A stretch of DNA of 33,900 bases from Phaeoceros laevis (lineage: Eukaryota > Anthocerotophyta > Anthocerotopsida > Notothyladales), in contig JBNGIQ010008901.1 in NCBI GenBank assembly GCA_049999765.1, positions 1-33,900 on the forward strand, given 5' to 3'. The stretch's first letter is position 1, and each line of letters starts with the position of its first letter. The translations under genes and the position numbers were made by a program. Below are positions 19,301 through 29,600 of this stretch, one piece after another. The notes under the pieces were generated by a model. The model made no database searches. It saw only the letters and a list, made by a program, of their open reading frames with translations, and was not told where the DNA came from.

Positions 19301-20143
19301 CTGGAGGGCATACAGACAGACGGGATCACGTTTCTTAGTATGCTGACAGTGTGCAGTCATGCGGGTCTAGTGGAGAAGGGCCGAGAATACTTTAGGGTCA
19401 TGAAGACAGATTACGGTATCAGTCCAACTGTGGAGCACTACACATGTATGATGGATCTTTTGGGCCGTGCAGGTCATCTGGACGAGGCGCTACTGATGGC
19501 CAAGACCATGCCTTTCCCAGCTACTACTGCTGTGTGGCACACACTTTTGGGCGCTTGCCAGAAGTGGAAGAACGTTAAGATTGGGCAACAGGCTTTTGAG
19601 TGTGCCATGAGTTTGGATGGACAAGACGCCGGATCTTATGTCTTGATGTCCAACATCTATGCAAGGGCTGAGATGTGGGAGGAGGCGAAGGAGATGCAGA
19701 CAAGGAGAAGGAGACGCGGGGCAGTGAAGAAACCTGGCCAGAGCTGGTGGACTGACATGGACGGTGTGGTGCATACGTTTGCTGTCGGTGACAAGAAGCA
19801 CCCGGAGAGTGATGGCATCTATGCGAGGCTGGAACAGCTGGTCCCCGAATTGAAGAGAGAAGGATATGTGCCCCAACTTCGCTCGTCTTTGCGGGACATC
19901 CCTGATGATGAGAAGGAAGCTGATTTGTGTGGGCACAGCGAGAGGCTAGCCATCGCTTATGCCCTGAACAAGACACCCGAGGGGACAACCATACGTATTG
20001 TGAAAAATCTGCGGGTGTGCGAAGACTGTCATACAGCTATAGCTTACATGTCCAAGGTAGAGAATCGAACTATTATCTGCCGGGATGCAAGCCGCTTCCA
20101 TTTGTACATGCATGGGAAATGTTCTTGTGGAGATTACTGGTAG
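16400..20143 (+). CDS. PPR-DYW RNA-editing factor with N-terminal OSB-type PDF motif (1247 aa from first ATG)
   Basis: One uninterrupted frame. From the first ATG the order is: a PDF motif (about residues 8-62) with LWQNLF, DPTQWWDNRR, HPDFRHK and KPAWVDSQL, the hallmark of organellar single-stranded-DNA-binding (OSB) proteins; about 28 P/L/S-type PPR motifs; E-type motifs; and a complete DYW deaminase domain. The last carries zinc/catalytic HSERLAIAY, CEDCH and the terminal CSCGDYW. Family knowledge: PLS-DYW proteins bind organellar transcripts and deaminate specific cytidines. Codons from 17261 to 18898 are two tandem 819-bp copies of a P-L-S-P-S-P-L-S block, and one L motif is missing between adjacent P and S motifs in both. 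The protein is longer than usual because of this. The 5' end is uncertain: the frame stays open back to 16265 after an acceptor-like site, and no transit peptide follows the chosen ATG, so an upstream exon probably exists. Confidence 0.93.
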   Translation: MPPPAQLQEFLWQNLFSDPTQWWDNRRSKRTLRHPDFRHKESRAALFLDNRHKPAWVDSQLAKWDAGMMRPPEFVSTSDQEQVAFVADEGPLEVGMCRKLCEDGRITDAVDVLNLLVQQGCRVPNNLYYLVLKKCITKKDLVLGKRIHALTTESGYEGDAFLATHLISLYASHGRLKEAMQVFTRVPRPSAYTWATIIFAYSRHGEPAQAIKLYRRMHESNVEPNNRVYVAVLKACATAKDLVAGKEVHDHILASPGKRDLFVETGLLDMYAKSGSVEDARRVFESLTERDVVTWNAMIAGYAQRGMGEEALSLYKRMQNERFGPPNSATFVSLLQACASVGLGALHHGKQLHAQIEERGWQDVGVLGGSLVNMYAKCGSIVDARRVFDRLPERDVVTWTAMIAGYVQHGMGQEAITLYSCMQQEGLQADVVLGGSLVTMYAKCGSIGDARRLFDRLPEKNVVTWNGMLAGYAQQAMGQEALKIYSMMQREGITPNTVTFISLLQACACLGVGGLHQGKLVHAQIKERGLQGDMVLGCSLVNMYAKCGSLEDARRVFDRLTERDVVTWNTMIAGYAQQGMGEEALSLYNGMQKESLCQPNSATFVSLLQACASVGLGGLQQGKQLHAQIEERGLRDVVVLGGSLVDMYAKCGSTTDARRVFDRLPEKDVVTWTSMIAGYAQQGMGQEAISLYSSMQQEGLQADVVLWGSLVSMYAKCGSIDNARKLFDGLPGRNLVTWNAMLAGYAQQGMGQETLTLYSMMQQEGITPDSVTFISLLQACSCLGVGGLHQGKQFHAQIEERGLQGDVVLGGSLVNMYAKCGSIEDARTVFDSMTERDVVTWTAMIAGYAQQGMGQEGLSLYNGMQQEGLSPPNSVTFICLLQACAMVAGLPLGKQLHAQIEERGMQADVVVGAALVNMYAKCGSMLDSQQVFDSLPERTTEAWGALIGGYSRQGDSEVVFDLLDRMSLEGIQTDGITFLSMLTVCSHAGLVEKGREYFRVMKTDYGISPTVEHYTCMMDLLGRAGHLDEALLMAKTMPFPATTAVWHTLLGACQKWKNVKIGQQAFECAMSLDGQDAGSYVLMSNIYARAEMWEEAKEMQTRRRRRGAVKKPGQSWWTDMDGVVHTFAVGDKKHPESDGIYARLEQLVPELKREGYVPQLRSSLRDIPDDEKEADLCGHSERLAIAYALNKTPEGTTIRIVKNLRVCEDCHTAIAYMSKVENRTIICRDASRFHLYMHGKCSCGDYW
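17261..18898 (+). repeat. two tandem 819-bp coding units inside the PPR gene
   Basis: Unit 1 is 17261-18079 and unit 2 is 18080-18898. Each is 273 codons and begins with ACAGAGAGGGATGTGGTGAC. A further partial repeat starts at 18899 with the same words and the same 819-bp spacing before diverging. Matching is strong at nucleotide level, including synonymous positions, so the duplication is younger than the individual PPR motifs. Confidence 0.95.
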
Positions 20144-23100
20144 GTCAGTTGTACTACTACCTTGGGTGTATAATATGGCTTAAGAAGCTTGCCTACCTGC
20201 TGCAACCAGGCTTGCCGCAGGTCCACAAGTGAAAGACAGAAGGATATGGCATAGGCTGTATTTTGAGAAAGAGCCACATCACTCCAGAAACAACTGTTGA
20301 TATCCTAGCTCAATGCTCCACTGGGATTTATGGACCACAGCTGTTCAAGAAAAAAAGGGACTTTTTGGAGAGAAAGATGTTTCTCGCATGTTGACGAGAA
20401 GATCCAAGGCCTGCATGTCAAAGAAAGACTAATGAGAATATGTAGTGAACAGCGACTGTCAAAGTCGGCCATTGTTGGAACCCATGAGACGCACCGGCTA
20501 GCAACTGCAAAGGTGCCAACACCCAAGTGATGGGATTGAATTGAGGATCAATGGCTGACGTGGAGGGCTTGAGTCTGACGTGGTAGCGAAGGGGCATACA
20601 TTGAGAGTGCGCTGAGTGAAGCCCCTACTAGTCTAATTGGTGAAGATACGCCACCAAGAGATGTGCCTCGGTAGTTGTGCCTCCAAGAGTACAACTCTCC
20701 CTATTAATGTGGCACCACTTAGTGAAAAGGCGGATCGCGATTTAAGGTGCGGGCATTTGCAACTTGCAAGTGGCAAAGAATAGCCATGCTTGTCACGTGG
20801 ATGGGTAACTGGATACAGAAAGGCTTGCTACAGTAGGCGGAAAGATCTGGACGTTTCTCACCTGACTGCCGTTTTGCTCCTGTCACGAGCGCTGTGGTTG
20901 CCCTCCACCATCCTCGATCTTTTTGTCGCCAGTGTGGCCACAATCTGAATAACGATTCATTAACAAAGGACGCTCGTCTTGGGCCACTACAATCGTGAGA
21001 CGGTATAATGTGGCAGAGAATCTGTGGTTTGTCACTCAGCTGTTTCAGTCAGCAAACATACTGTAAACTCCTTGGCAGGTCATACCCTCAGAATTTACCT
21101 CAAGTGTTTATTCCGTTCTCTCTGGGCACGCTCCTTTCTTGCCACTTGCAAGGTTGAGTTGGTAGGGGCACCAGGGATATTTTTGGCAAGGACACGTACA
21201 CATACAAACGTTTTCGTTCCAGCAATGTGTCGACTGTCCATGAGCAGGTAACAAACAAACACGTCAGTCAGTGCAAGGAGGAAAAAAAGGCTGCAACGAC
21301 AGTGCAGAAGGGGCACGTTGTACCCACCACTTTACCTTGGATTCTCTCCAACAACTTTGCAGGTCATGAGAGCTTGCAAGCTAGGCGGAGGGAACAAAAA
21401 AGTTTCCCACAGGCCTCCAAATGCAGGACAGGCAAGCACACCAATTGATCCTTCTGTCATCTTGGGGGAAAATGCGTTACGTCCACTCTGCAGGCAGCAT
21501 GAGCGTCTGGCCCTGGCCAGAAGAAGGAGCAGGTTCCCAAGAGCCATGCCGTAGAATGTTCACCAAATGCTGGTGGTAGCATCACAATCTCTGTATGTAC
21601 ATGCATGTCATCCAACAACCTTGATGATTTATAAGCTGGTGCACATCTTGTAGTCTGTGCACCCACCCACCACAAATGATTCAGCATGCATGCTATGATC
21701 CAGGGCTTCCTTCGCTTGTTTCTCCGCTGCCCTTCCAGTCTGCACAGGTCTCACTATCCCGCAGCAGGAGCAGCAGCTGCTTCTTCCAGTGCTGCTCCTA
21801 CTGCTGCTTCCAGGCTCCTGCAGACTTTCCGCAGGGATTTGTATGTAGTCCACGTCCCCCACCTGCCGGCCTGCACGTGGACAGCCGATTTGGCGAAGCG
21901 TACAAGATGCCGTCCAGCTTGCCAGTTTTATATTGTTGGAGAAGACAGCCCTTTCTCCTTCACCACCGTGGCTTGAGCTCGGGCCCGGCCTGTGCTAGCT
22001 AGCTAGCAGAACACACAACGTCACTCTCATGCCATCGCTCTCAACATTTCTGGCTGCTCCACAACTTTACCTCCCTGCCCGTGCAATTATAAGTGGGAAA
22101 AGAAGAAAGCGCCATGGCCCTCCACCCCGCGTCGGTCGCACAGACTAGACTGCTGGTGCCTCTGCATTCACCAGGCCCTCATGATTGCTCGCCGCTAAGA
22201 GACAAGACCAATATGATTGGACTGCACACCAGCTTCCCGCGGTATTTCCTGGGAGCGCTACGCTACGTCAAGTTGTTGCCATGCCACTTGCTTGTTGCCC
22301 TCTCACCACCTTTATCTGTCTCTGGGACTCATCTAACCAGCACAGCACAGCGTTCTACCTGGTGAACAGTGTGTGCAACGATCATGGCTCCCGTACACGC
22401 GCCTTTCCGCCGTTCCATGTCTGTTTCCTGCCAAGGTTCCGGGAATTGGCACACCTGACTTCACCTCACCTGACAAGCAGCTCCACTTGGAAATATAACC
22501 GCTGTTTCGAGGAAGTAAATCTTCTACGCCCCACAGAAGAGACTGTTCCTGACTTACTTAGGCAAACTTCGCGAGCTTCTTGTTTCGTAACTTTCGTTGG
22601 TGTACCGCAAAACTCCCATTGCTAATAAACTTCTTGTCTTCCTCTTTACAAAAACTCTTCTGCTGGTGGTGTGCATGGATTTCTTCATTCAAGTTCATTG
22701 CCAGCACCAGGAAATTAGTTTTTGATGAGATTCCTGTGTTTTTCAAAAGTATGGGTAAGATTCCCATGTGAGGTCTAGGCGTCACCAAAGAGAAGAATGC
22801 ACATACATGTACACGTGGGCGCCACAACCAAAAGGATAGTAGGTGCCGCTAGTTGTTTTTGTTGGGGGCCATGTGCACAATCTTTGCCACCTGTGAAGAG
22901 AAGCCACCTGACCCCTGACCTTCAAAGAAGAAATAGGTCCTATAGTAGATAGATTGTCCCGTACAAGCCTAGTCTTACAATGCTTTCTGTAAGGAGGTAC
23001 ATAAATGGATTCATATAGCTTGCTCCCCACCAAGGAAGGTACACACATAGATCGATAGCCAGTGAGTGAGTGTGTAAGTCATGGGCAGCACCATCCATCT

Positions 23101-23950
23101 GCCGATTACTCCGCCATGGGGGCTCCAAGAGATGGAACGGTGTTTGTTGAGTAACCAAGGAAGGAGTTGTGCAACAAGGTGTGTTTTATATGATAAAAGG
23201 TACATGCGTGGTCCGAATCTGGCCACCCTTTCCCTGCCGGCAGTCGTTCCAGGGGATAGACAGATATCATCAAGGCTGGGAATGCATATGTCACATGCAA
23301 GGGAAGGGGGGGAAAGGGGAGGAAAGGGTAGGGAAGATGAGGACTCTGAGGAGCTGTGATCTCGATGAGGAGGAAAGGCAGAAAAGCGAAAAACACAAAG
23401 GGCCGGGCCCTACTGAGCGGAAAGCAGTTTTGGCAGGGCCATTGACAACGCAAGACAAGCCCCATGTGCGTGGGCGGAGCCTGGCCCTGAGCAGAAGCCA
23501 TGGAAGGAAGGGGTCACGAGGACAGGACAGAGGAGGGGTCAAGGAGGAGGCCGCTCCCTCACATCCAGGCTTCATATAGCCGCCAGGAGTGATGATGTAG
23601 TTTGTGGCAGGCCATGTGTCCAGCCATGTCGTTTGTTCACACGCACAGGTGTCAGTGGCGATGCCTCTTGACTGCCCATGCACGCAACTGGGCTGCGGCG
23701 CCACCAGCTTTAGCACGGCACGCGCACGGTGTGATGTGCTGTGCTGTGCGCGCTAGCTACAGCAACTGTCCAGACTATTCCCTCCAAGAGCCGGTCCTAG
23801 GACTCAGCGCGGCTGGTGAAGGAGTGAATGAGGAAGGTGAATTCCATTCCACCAAGGAAAGGAATTCCATTCATGAACGAATGTATGTGCTGGTTTTGTC
23901 AATTTGTATAAACACGTGATTAGTCGGTGCCACGGATCGATCACGGCTCC
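20144..23950. other. 3.8-kb interval with no recognised gene
   Basis: The left end holds the PPR gene's 3' UTR and the right end the P450 promoter. Short frames exist throughout (up to about 146 codons) but none has conserved motifs or a credible exon chain on either strand. Small features are a CTGCT-rich microsatellite-like patch (21765-21815) and a G-rich purine tract (23301-23333). A non-coding RNA or a fast-evolving small gene cannot be excluded from sequence alone. Confidence 0.45.
23301..23333 (+). other. G-rich tract with G-quadruplex potential
   Basis: Five G runs separated by one to seven bases (GGGAAGGGGGGGAAAGGGG, then GGAAAGGGTAGGG) satisfy the usual four-run G-quadruplex pattern on the plus strand. 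It lies about 0.66 kb upstream of the P450 TATA box. Folding and function are not shown. Confidence 0.4.
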
Positions 23951-23960
23951 TGGCTGGGCC

Positions 23961-23968
23961 TATAAAAT
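23961..23968 (+). promoter_or_regulatory. TATA box of the P450 gene
   Basis: TATAAAAT in a GC-rich setting, 270 bp before the P450 start codon. It would place transcription start near 23990-24000, followed by a leader of about 230 nt that contains one upstream ORF. Confidence 0.6.
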
Positions 23969-24082
23969 GCCTCCTCCTCCCTCCCCACTTGCAATTGAAA
24001 CCATCCAGCCACCTGCTGCTGCTACTGCTGCTGGTGCTCAGCGCATTTGGAAGCTCGCACACAGACTCGTAGCTCCTTGGAA

Positions 24083-24184
24083 ATGACCCTTTCCTTCCTC
24101 ACAGGAGTGCTGTTGCTGCTGCATTGGGCCTCACTCGCAAGAGCTGCATTGCGCTCTGGAGGCAGCAGAATCAGCAATTGCTGA
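24083..24184 (+). CDS. upstream ORF (33 codons) in the P450 leader
   Basis: An ATG at 24083 in a favourable context (AAATGA) opens a 33-codon frame starting MTLSFLTGVLLLLHWASLA that closes at a TGA (24182-24184), 46 nt before the P450 ATG and in a different frame. The first 20 residues look like a signal peptide or membrane anchor. It may reduce or condition P450 translation, encode a micropeptide, or simply be chance. Its translation is not shown. Confidence 0.35.
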   Translation: MTLSFLTGVLLLLHWASLARAALRSGGSRISNC

Positions 24185-24230
24185 AGTGGATATCTCAGAG
24201 AGAGCTAGCTGGATAAAGAGACAGACAGGG

Positions 24231-26355
24231 ATGGAGTGCTGGAGCGGTGCATTGCTCGCTCTGTGCGGGGCGCTGGTTGTGGCCGCGTTTCTGGCGGCCG
24301 AGGCAATTCGCCTGCTGCTGGGCTACAGCAGGCACATGGTGGTGAAGAGGGCCATGGAGAGGCAAGGCGTGACCGGCCCGGACTACCGCTTCATGGTGGG
24401 CAACATGTTCGAGATTTCCAAGTTCAAGGACCGAGCGACTGCCGACGACCTGCCTGTGGGCTCTCACGACATCGTGCCCCGCATCGTCTCGCATTACTGG
24501 GTTTGGTCCCAGAAATTCGGTGCGCTTCATTGCCTAGGCCTGCGCCTCCTGAACGAATTTTCCATCCGCTTTGCGACTTCTCAGTGTTTTTTTTTCTTGG
24601 TGGGTGGACGTATGTGCTGAGGAGGTGTTTGTATTTGAAATCTGTAGGAAAGAGGTTTCTGTTCTGGTGGGGAACCGAGCCCCGATTGACCGTCACGGAG
24701 CCGGAACTGATCAAGGAGATCGTCTCTTCCAAGTTCGGCTTCTTCGAAAAGTCTCTGTTGCAGCAGAAAATGGGGCAGGTGATTCTCGGCAAGGGACTCG
24801 TCCTGGCGCAAGGAGAGGACTGGGCCAAGCAACGCAGAGTTGTAGGACCGGCGTTTCACACCGACAAGCTCAAGGTACGGACTTCTTCGTCTGCATTTGC
24901 TCAAACTAAGTAGACTCAGTCAGGACTGTGTGCACTTCGTTCACTGCACATGGCGTTATCCCACACTGACCGATTGGCATACATACGTATGTGCGCAGGG
25001 AATGGTGGTGTCCATTGTAAAGAGCGGTGCGCAAATGCTGGAAAAATGGGAGAACATGGTGGCAGCTGGGCCAGCCGAGATAGAAGTGAGCGAGTGTTTC
25101 TCCATCCTGACAGCGGAAATCATCTCCCAGACTGCATTTGGCAGCAGCTACGAGAAGGGAAAACGAGTGTTTCAGACGCAAGTGCAACTGCAGAAACTGT
25201 CTGTCAAGTCGTCCAAGTACCTCCTCATCCCAGGCTACAGGTAAACAAACCTCTACAACCAAAGATTCATTATTCTGCCTGAACCTAAGCTTCATTCACT
25301 CTGTCTGTTCATGAATGAGTCCATCAATAATGAATGTATTCTTCATCCTAATAAGAGCGTTGAACCTGCTGCCTGGAACCAGATTCCTTCCCACCTCCAG
25401 CAATAGGCAAATATGGAGACTCACATCACGCATTGAAAAGTCGTTGCGCGAAATAGTGCAAGCACGAAAAGAGTCCATCAGACTGCTGGGAGGCACTGCC
25501 GCGCTCACCGGAACTACAGACCTGCTGGGACTGATGTTGGCTGTCACTCAAGGAGTCGCCGCCCAGAAGGACCCCAAGCAGCTGGAATTCACGTCCCAGC
25601 AACTGGTGGACGAGTGCAAAACCTTCTTCTTCGCCGGCCACGAAACCACTGCACTGCTGCTCACATGGACCACCATGCTGCTGGCCCTGGAGCCGCAGTG
25701 GCAGGAGCGAGCTCGTGCGGAAGTGATAGAGGTCTGCAAGGGCAGCTTCCCTGCGCCGGAAATGCTGAGCAAGCTCAAAATCGTAAGTTCTGCCTGCGGC
25801 CTCTCCTCTTTCCACAGCTTCAGGTGCTTCAGTGGAGCTTGTTTCCAAACATTCATCTCGGCTGACCTAAATGTTGGCGGGACTTGTTGGCAGATGGGAA
25901 TGGTGCTCAACGAGTCCCTGCGATTGTACCCACCTGCTTCCTTGTTGTCCAGGCAAGCGCTCAAGGACATGCAACTGGGTGACCTCTTCATACCGGCGGG
26001 CCTGTCCGTCTTTGTCCCCATTCCTGCTCTCCACCGGGACCCAGAGATATGGGGCCCAGACGCCAATCTATTCCGACCCGAGAGATTCGCCGACGGAGTA
26101 GCCAAAGCGTGCAAGCACCCCATGGGCTTCCTCCCATTTTCCACAGGTCCCAGGAACTGTGTGGGCCAAACATTTGCGATGATGGAAGCCAAGGCCGTCC
26201 TCGCCATGATCCTTCAGAGATTCTCCTTTTCCCTCTCCCCCAACTACAGGCATGCCCCCATCTCGGTGCTCACAATGAAGCCTCAGTATGGCATGCCCCT
26301 CATTTTTCAACGGCTCCCACAAACACACACTGGCAGCAATTGCAACCAGGCATAG
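24231..26355 (+). CDS. cytochrome P450, CYP72 clan (539 aa, 5 exons)
   Basis: Exons 24231-24519, 24648-24874, 24999-25240, 25383-25782, 25894-26355, all GT-AG and in frame (1620 nt). It is a haem-thiolate monooxygenase of the endoplasmic reticulum. The N terminus has a hydrophobic anchor (about residues 5-30). Landmarks: GTEPRLTVTEPELIKEI after the first intron, I-helix oxygen-binding AGHETT (337-342), K-helix ESLR (393-396), PERF (448-451) and the haem loop FSTGPRNCVG (468-477, ligand Cys475). The stretches YRFMVGNMFEI, HDIVPRIV, DECKTFFFAGHETTALLLTW and NYRHAPISVLTMKPQYG mark the CYP72 clan, closest by eye to CYP709/CYP735-like members. Those families include cytokinin and fatty-acid hydroxylases, but substrate cannot be assigned from this sequence. 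The ATG at 24231 gives the usual membrane anchor directly. An upstream ORF lies in the leader. Confidence 0.96.
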
Positions 26356-26562
26356 GAAACAGTCTAGGCCAGCTGTAGGCTACTTGGAGATTTTTGATCA
26401 ATTGTGTTCCCGGGTCTGGGAACATGCCATGAAAAAAATTGTATATATTCCCTCAAGTCCCATCTACTTGAACCGCTCATCAGGCAGCCTTCCTACTCAA
26501 CTGCCTCTTTGGAGCAATGCCCTTCCTTTGCTTATACAGTTGTTATGATACACTTCGCAAAG

Positions 26563-26568
26563 AATAAA
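26563..26568 (+). terminator. polyadenylation signal AATAAA, P450 3' end
   Basis: A canonical AATAAA lies 208 nt after the P450 stop codon, in the 297-bp interval between the convergent P450 and ATX genes. Cleavage 15-30 nt downstream would fall about 60 nt from the ATX stop codon on the other strand, so the two 3' UTRs probably overlap. Confidence 0.5.
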
Positions 26569-26652
26569 ATTAAGAACTAGTCCACTAATATCCCATAGGG
26601 GCAACCCCTACCAAAGTAGCCCTTACCACAGCCCTCTAGAGAATTAGGGCCT

Positions 26653-29600
26653 TCAGTTCATGAACTGCCGACAAGTAGGCGCCCCGCAAAGGCACTCTAC
26701 TTTCTTGTCTTCCGGATCGAACCGGTAGTCGTATCTGGAAAAAAAACGAACTTGTAAGAACTTGTAAGTGCACAACACACCAACCGAAGCACCTCCGAGA
26801 TAACTGTTTGACGCAACAAACCATCATGACACTTACGTCAACTCTTCCCCAGCCTTGACGTCCTTCCTGGCCATCAAAACCACGCGACTACGAATCTCCC
26901 CACGCTCATTTACTTCCTCAAATATTTTCGAGTAGCAGCTTGGTTCGCACTGCAAACGATAAAACGCGTTAAGGAATCGCAGAGCAGCCGAAAAACATGC
27001 ACGGCTTAATAGCGCAACTTCAGCGAGTAGATGGAACATACAGAATGATTAATTAGTCGCCCTAGGTTGCCCTTGTCTGTAGCATCGATCACTTCTTCCT
27101 CATTCACTTTGAAAAGCTGCACTTTCAGACAAGGTGGTCATCACTGGCAGAACCCAAAACCATTATCTCACCGTAGACTGTCGCGACAGAAAACCGTAAC
27201 CCACGACTGGAAACACAAGAAAGCAGACTTCCGGGATCCATGGAGCTGAACACCCTGTCCGTGCAAACCATAACATGCATCTAATACTCACGTAGCAATC
27301 CTTTCCCTCCACACGATAGTGCTCTTCACGAAGGTCGGCAACACTGCCTCGAACTCTGTCACCACGGTATTCCAAGACCTGTGTGTGAACCACAAAATTG
27401 CTTATGTCAAACATACAACGCTTCCAACTCCACCTCAGTTCCAGACAACCAAAGCACAGCCCCATCTTTGCTGAATGTTCACATGACACCACTTTTGTTG
27501 ACCGGCACATACCATCTCCCCTTCCTTGATGGCCCTTCGGGCAAAGAGCCCCCACCCATGTATTGCCGATTTTCCAAAACAAACTCGGTTCTTCTCCATG
27601 GCCTGCATTCAATAGATAACCCACGAAAACTACGTCATTACCAAGTGCAAAGAGGCCATCAATGCATAGGCAAAAGAGTTGCCTCAGTCAAAAGACAGGA
27701 AATATTCTAACAAACCGGGAGAGATGCAAGTCGTTCATTGATGGTTGAACCTGGCTCCGGATAATCCTGCAACTCACAACGCCAGCAACAAGGCTGTGTA
27801 TCAACCACCACAAAAAATTGTGCAAATTGACAGACAATTCCGACCAAAGCTAAATAATCTCACCCGTAGTGCATTTATTGCCTCGGCTGAGTGCCAGCTG
27901 ATGCCCGTAACCCTGTATGCTATGGCTTCTCCTCTCTTCTGAGAAAAAGAAAACCGACCAATTTAGTGAAAATACTACAAAGGCCGTGTCAGCATAAAAC
28001 TTTGGAGCCTGTGCCCAGGTCCATGTGTCAGGTCCATGTGTCAGGTGGGCTACCTTATGTTTCTGCATGTCCTGTGGGTCATATGGACGACACCTTGCAG
28101 CTGAGCTACTCTCCCCTTGAATTGTTTCAAATTTAGCATCCAGCTTGTGAGACAAAGCGTTGCCAGATAAGATGCTGACTACACTTGTGCCACCCCTTGG
28201 ATACAGATAATCTCTCTTTTCAACGATCTTTCCTTCGGGTGAGCTTAGGTGAAGCCTTCCCTCGGGATCAGGTGTCCTAAAGCCACAGAAGACATCAAAC
28301 CTCCAAGCAGCTCCAGGATGGGATGTCGGAATTCATGCTGTACGTCAACCTTTACAGATTCACCTCTTACAATTGTGTATTACCTGTGAGTGGCACAGTA
28401 AGTGATCATTCTTGTCACGCCGACCCCATTCCTGTCGTTATAGCTGTTAATCTGCAATTCAAGGAACAAACTCATGAGTCCTTTAGGATCAAGAACCATG
28501 ACGCAAAAGTAACTGCCGATGCATTGATATGCTTACCTCCATATAATAGCCAGCATTGAAGGCACACATAGTATGGTATACTTTCCGGCATTTGCTACCA
28601 CAGCACTGAATGACTGCTCCATGCACTTGCCGGCATACCACACAGGTCTTCAGACAGAAGCAACAGCCAGTGGTCAGCAAAACATTTCCCAGATTCTGCC
28701 TCAACTAGATTTACCCCACGTGACCACAGGTTCCAGTCCAACCACACAAAAGAACTACTCGATGTACCTGCCGAAACAATGCCAAATCAATATTGGTGAC
28801 GCCTTCAGCCGGCTCCATCTTTGCTGCACTCTTGAATGTTACCTCCCGAATGAACCAAGCACATGTCACATGTACCCAGAGCCCGGACACGCTTGTTGGT
28901 TTCATTGCTCCACCTACATTTAAGACGTCAATCCTCATACTCCTTCAACTCAACACTCAATTGCAATATAATATAGGAAAGAACATACCCTTGACTGGAC
29001 AAAGGCAGCACTCCCTTTCTACTTCAGGAGTTTCACAAGCTCGGCATACCCAAGGACCAGCTTTGTCAGAGTATTGAACACCATAGCACTCCTCGTGTAC
29101 AGCTATCTGACACCTGTACATTGTGTAGAGTGGGCTTGAACAATCAGTAGCTGGTCAACAAAGCATCAGACCTCAGAAACGACAGATGCTTGTAAAGAGA
29201 GACTACTATCAGCACTACTGAACACACTAAAGCATGCCAACAATACCTGTTACAGACTATCATCTTGTTGTAGTCATAATCTTCCACCCAACGGCATACT
29301 CCACACCTTTCAGTGGTAAAAGTTGCTCTGACTGGCTCATACGGCACTGTAAAGATTGAACCAACAAGAGCAGAATTATCACGGGAAAAGAGGCAACTGA
29401 ACCATTTTCAACGAACATTTGCCCCAGTGGAAAACGTACAATCGAGACATGCAGCCAACTGTTGAGCCCTCATTTTTGGGGGTACCCTTATCTCCGGTCC
29501 AGCATATGCTAGTCCAATAGCACCCCCTTGCATCAATCTTTGTATCTGCGAAACGGATAGAATGGATACCATTCATGCAAATGCCAGTAAGACTGAGAGC

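Noticed and set aside
16697-19988. Many minus-strand frames opposite the PPR gene
   Set aside because: They are mirror frames of a repetitive coding sequence and recur with the PPR period. None resembles a protein family.
21629-22002. Ser/Cys-rich frames on both strands
   Set aside because: They derive from a CTGCT/CAGCAG microsatellite-like patch, have overlapping opposite frames and no domain.
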